The notes under the pieces were generated by a model. The model saw only the letters and a program-made list of their open reading frames with translations, was not told where the DNA came from and made no database searches. Both the position numbers and the translations under genes were made by a program. DNA of 8,492 nucleotides, taken from Acidobacteriota bacterium. Its GTDB lineage: Bacteria; Acidobacteriota; Blastocatellia; RBC074. Location: assembly GCA_013140935.1 (NCBI GenBank), contig JABFSD010000363.1, positions 1 through 8,492 on the forward strand, read 5' to 3'. The stretch's first letter is position 1. Every line of letters begins with the position of its first letter. Positions 1 to 4,242 of the stretch are shown here, in pieces.

Positions 1-1
1 T

Positions 2-112
2 GATTACTCCTTTCTCTATGGAATGATTGCAAATCGTGAATACGACGCCGCGCATATTACGCATGGCGCGGAAGCCGCGACAGTCGGCTTGTCGTCGGCG
101 AAGTTCTATTAG
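2..112 (+). CDS. 3' end of an unidentified gene (possibly a PfkB-type sugar kinase)
   Basis: An open frame enters from the left edge and runs 36 codons to a TAG at 110-112. The visible tail contains DYSFLYGMI near its start and ends AATVGLSSAKFY. Codon use looks like the neighbouring genes, with many GCG, GGC and GAA codons. The pattern of F-x-x-G-hydrophobic, then an Ala-rich helix (AAHITHGAEAATV), then a short tail faintly resembles the C-terminal helices of PfkB/ribokinase-family kinases. This is weak inference from 36 residues, and the diagnostic GAGD motif would lie outside the window. The stop codon overlaps, in antisense, the stop of the convergent nuclease gene at 109-111. Confidence 0.45.
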   Translation, partial: DYSFLYGMIANREYDAAHITHGAEAATVGLSSAKFY

Positions 113-993
113 CGCAAGGCTTCGATCTCCGCTTCGCTCAAGCCGGTAGTGTCAGCGATGAGGTTGAGGGGCAGGTCGGCGCGTAAGAGATTCCGTGCTA
201 CGTCTTGTCTGGTTTTCTTTTCAGCACGTTCTTCCGCCTCATACACTGCCGTATCAATCACGTTCTTCATATCCCAGTAATGCTTCAAGCTGTTTTCGTA
301 GGCGAACAATTCTTCGCGGCTGAACTTGCCCAGTTCCGCTTCTTCGAGCAGCTTGCCAAAAATGCGCTCCTGCAATTTCGCCGGACGTTCCGTTAAGCGC
401 GGCAAGTGCCTGAGCAGGTAAAGCCACTTGTCGAAGTTCGTCTTCAACTCGGCTTCGGTCTTGGTGAACTTCGGCATTTCGAGATAGATCAACATCAGTT
501 TGTCGTAAAAGACACGGTTCTCTTGATCTTTGAGTTGGATGCGATGGCAAACCTCAGTGTCGTCGGCGTCTTCGGCAAAGACGAAATCGAGAATGCCGAT
601 CAGGTAAACCGGCGTCAGCTTGAAATTCCAGGCTGGCCCGCCGCGCGGCCCCTGTTCCCGAATCGGCCAGGTCGCATAAAACAAGCTGCGATCTTTGAAA
701 TAAAGCTGCCGGGCTTTTTGCATCTCGACAATGAAATGCTCGCCCTGGGGGCTTACGCAATAAATGTCGAAGACCGCGCCGCGATCCATTTGCGTGTCGC
801 CCAACATTTCGTTGCTCGAATATGTCAGTTCTTCGATCTGGTGTTCGGGCGGCAACAGTTGATTGAGGAAATCAATCAACAGGTCTTTGTTCGGTTCGCT
901 GCCGAACAGCCGCTTGAAACCGTAATCGGTAAACGGATCGAGATATTTCCCTTTGTATTCCATCATCGTGTTATGGGCGTTAAGGTTTTGCAT
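109..993 (-). CDS. Rpn family recombination-promoting nuclease / putative PD-(D/E)XK transposase
   Basis: This 294-residue protein has the N-terminal hallmark of the Rpn (PDDEXK_2, YhgA-like) family: KYLDPFTDYGFKRLFG at residues 16-31. It is followed by the nuclease core with D76 in GAVFDIYC, and E90 and Q92 in HFIVEMQ, the D...ExQ variant of PD-(D/E)XK. The C-terminus carries the usual family tail, a helical region ending NLIADTTGLSEAEIEAL at 277-293. Known Rpn proteins cut DNA and promote RecA-independent recombination, and several act in phage defence. Length and motifs look intact. The start at 993 was chosen because an AAGTGA stretch precedes it and it overlaps the upstream hydrolase gene by 14 bp, suggesting translational coupling. 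ATGs for residues 10 and 11 are possible but have no Shine-Dalgarno. Nothing indicates current mobility: no terminal repeats are visible. Confidence 0.9.
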   Translation of the reverse strand: MQNLNAHNTMMEYKGKYLDPFTDYGFKRLFGSEPNKDLLIDFLNQLLPPEHQIEELTYSSNEMLGDTQMDRGAVFDIYCVSPQGEHFIVEMQKARQLYFKDRSLFYATWPIREQGPRGGPAWNFKLTPVYLIGILDFVFAEDADDTEVCHRIQLKDQENRVFYDKLMLIYLEMPKFTKTEAELKTNFDKWLYLLRHLPRLTERPAKLQERIFGKLLEEAELGKFSREELFAYENSLKHYWDMKNVIDTAVYEAEERAEKKTRQDVARNLLRADLPLNLIADTTGLSEAEIEALR

Positions 994-2389
994 TCACTTC
1001 ATCGCGGAACGGTTCGATGTCGGGAATGACTTTCACGCCTGTCGTGAACTTGAACGGAGCCAGCGGCAATCCGCTCGGAAACGTAAGCTCGACCATATAA
1101 GCCGTATAGCCGCGTTTCGGCGCTGCCATCTTCACGACATATTCGCCCGGCTTGGTTTCCTGCAAGTCAGTCGCCTTCCATTTGAAGCCAATCGAAGTCA
1201 GCCGAAAGTCGCGCGCGCCGGGGTTCGATGCTTGCCATAACTTCACGGCGGAAGGTTTGTCTTTGGTCGTCACGCGAATCGTGCCGTCTTTGGCTACGTC
1301 CCAACTGTATTGCGGCAACGCAGTCTGACTGATGACCGCGTTATAACAAGCCAGCGCGGTGAACAACGCATCCGTACCGTTCAGCGAATGCTCGGCGTTC
1401 GGCACGTAACGCAAATGCTTCACGCCCGGCAAGTCGTTGAAATAGAACTGCCACGAATCAGGCAGAAAGAACTGATCGCCCGTTGCGTTGATGATGAACT
1501 TGGGTATGGTCAGCCGCGAGCGGTATTCATAAGGTTCGACGAGTTTCATCAGCTTGCGATAGTTGGGATCGTTTTGCTTATCCATCAAACCCATCGTTTC
1601 GTAATCGCCCACAGCGGGTGCGTAATAACCATACACCGCCTTGTGATGCTCGAACGAAGGAATCACATTCAGCAAATCAATCACGATGGGAATTACGGCG
1701 ACGACGCGCTTGTCTACGATAGCGGTCGTCCACGCCGTCCAGCCGCGTTTGGAACCGCCCATCACTACGTAACCATCCAGCTTCACGTTGCCGCCGTCCG
1801 CCGTGGCGCAAAACGTTTGCATCGTGTCAAACGCGCGCACCGCCGCTTTGGTCATCGGCAAACGCAGCGGCCAAAGTTCTTCGCCAGTCTTGATGAACTT
1901 GTCCCAGGTGTAGGCGATGATCTCGTCTTCGACGCGGCTTTTCTGGTCGTCGCTAAAAACCAAAGGCTGATTGGGAACCATCCGCAACTCGGCCACGATG
2001 GATTTAGTGGATTTAGCTACGTTCAAAAGACTCGCATCGGCTCTGGTGGGCGCGCTGCTGTTGTTGTTGCCACCCGTGACATAAAGCAAGGCTTTCGTAT
2101 GTTTCACTTCCGCCGGTTTGACGATGGTGAGCCAGTGCCACCATTCGGTGCGATTGACTTCTTTCTCGCTGCGCCAGGTTTGCGAAGTCATCTTGATGAC
2201 AAAGGCCGTCGCGCCTTCACTCTCGAATTTGCTGACGAGTTCGTATTTGTAAGCCGGGTCGGGCGTGAAGACGTAACGATCCAGCGCGGTTTGTTCGCTG
2301 GCCGCCGCGCGTCCGTTTTGGGCGAAAGTGAAATCAGTGAATGCGGCGACACACAGCAACGCCGCCAGCAAGCGGGAAAGACGAGTCAT
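980..2389 (-). CDS. Secreted PqaA-type alpha/beta hydrolase (PhoPQ-activated pathogenicity-related protein)
   Basis: The protein is 469 residues with a Sec signal peptide: MTRLSRLLAALL start, hydrophobic core, probable cleavage after TFA at about residue 23. Family features follow in order: TEWWHWLTIVKP (81-92), LLYVTGGNNN (101-110), then the nucleophile elbow GGSKRGW with Ser213, Asp305 in NATGDQFFLPDS and His334 in NAEHSLNG. These form a plausible intact Ser-Asp-His triad. The last ~100 residues form a beta-rich C-terminal domain. Members of this family are named after Salmonella PqaA, but the substrate is unknown and most occur in free-living bacteria, so the name implies nothing about virulence here. 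The start at 2389 is preferred over longer in-frame starts (up to 2515) because GGAG lies 8 nt upstream and the signal peptide begins exactly there. The longer version would run through the divergent promoter region. The Rpn gene follows with a 14-bp overlap. Confidence 0.9.
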   Translation of the reverse strand: MTRLSRLLAALLCVAAFTDFTFAQNGRAAASEQTALDRYVFTPDPAYKYELVSKFESEGATAFVIKMTSQTWRSEKEVNRTEWWHWLTIVKPAEVKHTKALLYVTGGNNNSSAPTRADASLLNVAKSTKSIVAELRMVPNQPLVFSDDQKSRVEDEIIAYTWDKFIKTGEELWPLRLPMTKAAVRAFDTMQTFCATADGGNVKLDGYVVMGGSKRGWTAWTTAIVDKRVVAVIPIVIDLLNVIPSFEHHKAVYGYYAPAVGDYETMGLMDKQNDPNYRKLMKLVEPYEYRSRLTIPKFIINATGDQFFLPDSWQFYFNDLPGVKHLRYVPNAEHSLNGTDALFTALACYNAVISQTALPQYSWDVAKDGTIRVTTKDKPSAVKLWQASNPGARDFRLTSIGFKWKATDLQETKPGEYVVKMAAPKRGYTAYMVELTFPSGLPLAPFKFTTGVKVIPDIEPFRDEVNAKP

Positions 2390-2397
2390 AAAAGTTT

Positions 2398-2401
2398 CTC
2401 C
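2398..2401 (-). promoter_or_regulatory. Shine-Dalgarno that fixes the PqaA-type gene start
   Basis: GGAG (read on the minus strand, in ACGGAGAAAC) ends 8 nt before the ATG at 2389. The longer in-frame starts upstream lack a comparable site, so this one decides the start. Confidence 0.6.
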
Positions 2402-2438
2402 GTGAAGGTGAAGATGGGTTTGTAATAACAGCGGCATT

Positions 2439-2467
2439 AGCCTACCGGCTTTGGCTTGGTTCGACAA
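2439..2467 (-). promoter_or_regulatory. Candidate promoter of the PqaA-type/Rpn operon
   Basis: On the minus strand, TTGTCG (2462-2467) and TAGGCT (2439-2444) are separated by exactly 17 nt. They match the -35 consensus at 4 of 6 and the -10 consensus at 3 of 6 positions. This would give a leader of about 40-45 nt before the ATG at 2389. It is a by-eye match only, supported mainly by its spacing and location. Confidence 0.35.
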
Positions 2468-2489
2468 GCGGGTTTTGTATACTGCGGCT
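2456..2489 (+). promoter_or_regulatory. Leaderless-type promoter of the MtnK-like gene
   Basis: TATACT at 2478-2483 matches the -10 consensus at 5 of 6 positions. It ends 6 nt before the ATG at 2490, so the transcript would begin at or next to the start codon. TTGGTT at 2456-2461 is a fair -35 at 16-nt spacing. No Shine-Dalgarno-like sequence lies in the 18 nt before the ATG, which supports leaderless expression. It overlaps the candidate promoter of the divergent hydrolase gene face to face. Confidence 0.6.
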
Positions 2490-3536
2490 ATGAACATTCC
2501 GACTGAATTGCGCACCGCGCATCCTGACGTTTATTGGCTGGCTGAGGACGATCACGCAGGCTTAACGAATTACTTGCTTGACTGGCAATGGCTCGCCGCG
2601 AATGAAGCCATTCACACCGTCACCAAAGCAGGTGAAGGCAATATGAATTGCACGTTGCGCGTGACGACGAACGAGCGCAGCTTCATCGTCAAGCAAGCGC
2701 GTCCGTGGGTAGAGAAATATCCGACCATCGCCGCGCCGTGGGAACGTGCCCTGATCGAAGGCGGTTTTTATCAACTCATCGCTGGCGCTGCGACGTTGCA
2801 ACAAATGATGCCGCGACTGCTGGGCAGTGACGCGGTTTCACGCATCAACGTATTTGAAGACCTCGGCGCGTCAGACGATTTGATGAGGCTTTATGCGGGT
2901 GAACGAAAACTCGAACTCGCGCAAATCGAAACGCTCGCGGCATATCTCACTCAATTGCATCGCGGCTTTGTTCGCTATGAAGACAAAGCGGCTTTCGCCA
3001 ATCGTGCGATGCGCACGCTCAATCACTTCCACATTTTCGTGTTTCCGTTGCAGCCAGCGAATGGCTTTGACCTCGATGCGATTACGCCGGGTTTGCAAGC
3101 CGCTGCACAAAAGCTGAAAGACAATGCGGCTTACGTCGCACGCGTCACGCAACTCGGCGAGTTGTATTTGCAAGACGGCGATGCGTTGTTGCACGGCGAT
3201 TTCTTTCCCGGCAGTTGGTTGCAAGCGGCTGACGGATTGAAAGTGATTGATCCTGAGTTTTGTTTTTTCGGCGCGGCGGAATTCGAACTCGGCGTGATGT
3301 TGGCGCACTTGCTGATGACAGGGCATTCTCAAGTGGTGATTGATCGGCTGTGGCAAAGCTATCAGCCCGCGTCGTCAAACTGGCAGCCCGCGCTCGTCGA
3401 GCAATTCGCCGGCATAGAAATCATGCGTCGTCTCATCGGCGTAGCGCAGTTGCCGTTGAGATTAGGTTTGGCGGAAAAGACCGTGCTGCTGGAACATTCA
3501 GTAGCAATTGTGATGCACGATAAAGAAAACGAATAG
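2490..3536 (+). CDS. Methylthioribose-kinase-like (APH/choline kinase fold) phosphotransferase
   Basis: The 348-residue protein has the aminoglycoside-phosphotransferase/protein-kinase-like fold. Residues 48-53 (GEGNMN) correspond to the nucleotide-binding loop, Lys68 in FIVKQA is the probable ATP-binding lysine, and VFEDLG (121-126) is a hinge-region motif. HGDFFPGS (235-242) is the catalytic loop with Asp237, and IDPEF (253-257) holds the metal-binding Asp254. The GxGNxN, IVKQA, HGD-x-x-x-GS and DPEF combination is closer to S-methyl-5-thioribose kinase (MtnK, methionine salvage) than to antibiotic APHs. No methionine-salvage gene is adjacent, so the substrate is uncertain; a homoserine-kinase-like or other sugar kinase role is possible. 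ATG 2490 was chosen over an in-frame TTG at 2451, which would overlap the promoter; the TATACT box sits 6 nt before it. The gene is convergent with the toxin-antitoxin block, with 27 bp between stops. Confidence 0.75.
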   Translation: MNIPTELRTAHPDVYWLAEDDHAGLTNYLLDWQWLAANEAIHTVTKAGEGNMNCTLRVTTNERSFIVKQARPWVEKYPTIAAPWERALIEGGFYQLIAGAATLQQMMPRLLGSDAVSRINVFEDLGASDDLMRLYAGERKLELAQIETLAAYLTQLHRGFVRYEDKAAFANRAMRTLNHFHIFVFPLQPANGFDLDAITPGLQAAAQKLKDNAAYVARVTQLGELYLQDGDALLHGDFFPGSWLQAADGLKVIDPEFCFFGAAEFELGVMLAHLLMTGHSQVVIDRLWQSYQPASSNWQPALVEQFAGIEIMRRLIGVAQLPLRLGLAEKTVLLEHSVAIVMHDKENE

Positions 3537-3563
3537 AAACACGGATGCGGCGGACTCGCGGGG

Positions 3564-3818
3564 TTACGCCGCTAACGAAGTCGCCATGTTCGGGAAAACA
3601 GGTAATACAGCGAAGCTACGACTGAGGGCGCTGGCGAGTTCAGCCCGTTCGTTCAAGCTCAAATCGAGATCGTCAATTCCGCCGCGCGCGCGCGCAACGT
3701 GCTGTAACGCCATAATCAGGGTTCGCGGCTCGTCATCTGCCAGCGCATCGCGCAAATAATTTGCAGCGAATTCCGCCGATTCTTTCAAATCGTTTTCGAT
3801 TACTTCCGTCCATTTCAT
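3564..3818 (-). CDS. Antidote of a HigB/RelE-type toxin (TIGR02684-like), atypical C-terminus
   Basis: The 84-residue product contains FAANYLRDALADDEP then LIMALQHVARARG (34-46). This is the conserved N-terminal half of the chromosomal addiction-module antidote family that partners TIGR02683 toxins. In that family VARARG is normally followed by a helix-turn-helix (…GLSRE.LY.ALS..GNP.F.T...) of about 45-50 residues. Here only about 38 residues follow, with LSLNERAELASALS (53-66) as a diverged version of the recognition helix and PNMATSLAA as a shortened end. DNA binding may therefore be altered. The start at 3818 forms an ATGA overlap with the toxin stop, and GAGAGGG lies 8 nt upstream. An ATG at 3842 would add 8 residues but a longer overlap. 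The order toxin-then-antitoxin is usual for this family. It could also be a decaying antitoxin. Confidence 0.65.
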   Translation of the reverse strand: MKWTEVIENDLKESAEFAANYLRDALADDEPRTLIMALQHVARARGGIDDLDLSLNERAELASALSRSFAVLPVFPNMATSLAA

Positions 3819-4156
3819 TCTGGTTGCCCTCTCTTTTGCCATTCAGCCCACAACTTTTTGGCTCGAACAATATCTGCATCTTGCGCAGGTTTTGCGCCGC
3901 CACATAGTAGCAGGATTATATGCTTACCGCTGAAGGCGAAATAAACCCGATAGCCAACGCCCTCGTGAATTTTCAGTTCGTATACGCCCTCGCCTAAAGT
4001 TTTCCAGCCCGTTTCAGGCGGGCCGGGATTTCCTGCTTCTAAGCGCGTCAAGCGTGTGTCCAGCTTCCGCCTTGCCATTTGCGGCAATGCTTTACGCCAC
4101 TTGTTGAAGGCGTCTTCATCGTAAAGCTCAATTTCTTTGGGCTGGTCGTCAAACAT
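3815..4156 (-). CDS. RelE/HigB-type toxin, addiction-module killer family (TIGR02683-like)
   Basis: The 113-residue product is full length for the family. It shows an early DEDAFNKW helix (13-20) and RLTRLEAGNPG (35-45), the family's R-L-x(n)-GN signature. GEGVYELKIHEGVGYRVYF (55-73) is the core strand pair with the conserved basic Tyr-Arg, and LLLCGGAKPAQDADI (82-96) is the GG-K-x-x-Q-x-x-DI block. Proteins of this fold are typically ribosome-dependent mRNA interferases, held inactive by the partner encoded immediately downstream (4-nt overlap). The start at 4156 is preferred to an upstream TTG (4204) because the family begins near this residue and the TTG lies in the loop of an inverted repeat. 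No clear Shine-Dalgarno precedes 4156. The pair lies 87 bp downstream of the S9D peptidase gene on the same strand and might be read from it. Confidence 0.85.
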   Translation of the reverse strand: MFDDQPKEIELYDEDAFNKWRKALPQMARRKLDTRLTRLEAGNPGPPETGWKTLGEGVYELKIHEGVGYRVYFAFSGKHIILLLCGGAKPAQDADIVRAKKLWAEWQKRGQPE

Positions 4157-4172
4157 AGAACTGAGCGCGCAT

Positions 4173-4236
4173 GTCGCTGGTGACACGTTCAGGTTTTGCG
4201 GCAAGGAGCGCGAAACCCGAACGTGCCTCTGGCGAC
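4173..4236. repeat. 28-bp imperfect inverted repeat between peptidase and toxin genes
   Basis: Arms 4173-4200 and 4209-4236 match at 22 of 28 positions, with an 8-nt loop (GCAAGGAG on the plus strand). Counting G-U pairs, 25 of 28 positions pair in plus-strand RNA and 24 of 28 in minus-strand RNA. It begins 6 nt after the peptidase stop and ends 16 nt before the toxin start. No U-tract follows on the minus strand, so it is not a canonical intrinsic terminator. It could be a factor-dependent terminator, an mRNA-stabilising 3' hairpin, a REP-like element, or a structure in the toxin leader. Confidence 0.75.
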
Positions 4237-4242
4237 GTAGGC

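Noticed and set aside
109..993. Complete insertion sequence around the Rpn gene
   Set aside because: No terminal inverted repeats or target-site duplications could be seen on either side, and both ends overlap other genes, so no element boundary can be defined.
406..1029. Plus-strand open frame of 207 codons
   Set aside because: It lies antisense to the Rpn nuclease, which has clear family motifs; no domain or ribosome-binding site supports the plus-strand reading.
1310..2425. Plus-strand open frame of 371 codons
   Set aside because: It is antisense to the PqaA-type gene, whose motifs and signal peptide are unmistakable. The product is His/Arg-rich and low in recognisable motifs, typical of an antisense frame in GC-rich DNA.
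3547..3572. Terminator between the MtnK-like gene and the antidote gene (GCGGCG…CGCCGC)
   Set aside because: Only 6 bp pair around a 14-nt loop, there is no T-run, and one arm lies inside the antidote coding end. It is likely chance in GC-rich DNA.
4173..4236. Canonical Rho-independent terminator for the peptidase gene
   Set aside because: No U-run follows the stem on the minus strand, and the stem is much longer than usual. It was kept as an inverted repeat of unknown role.
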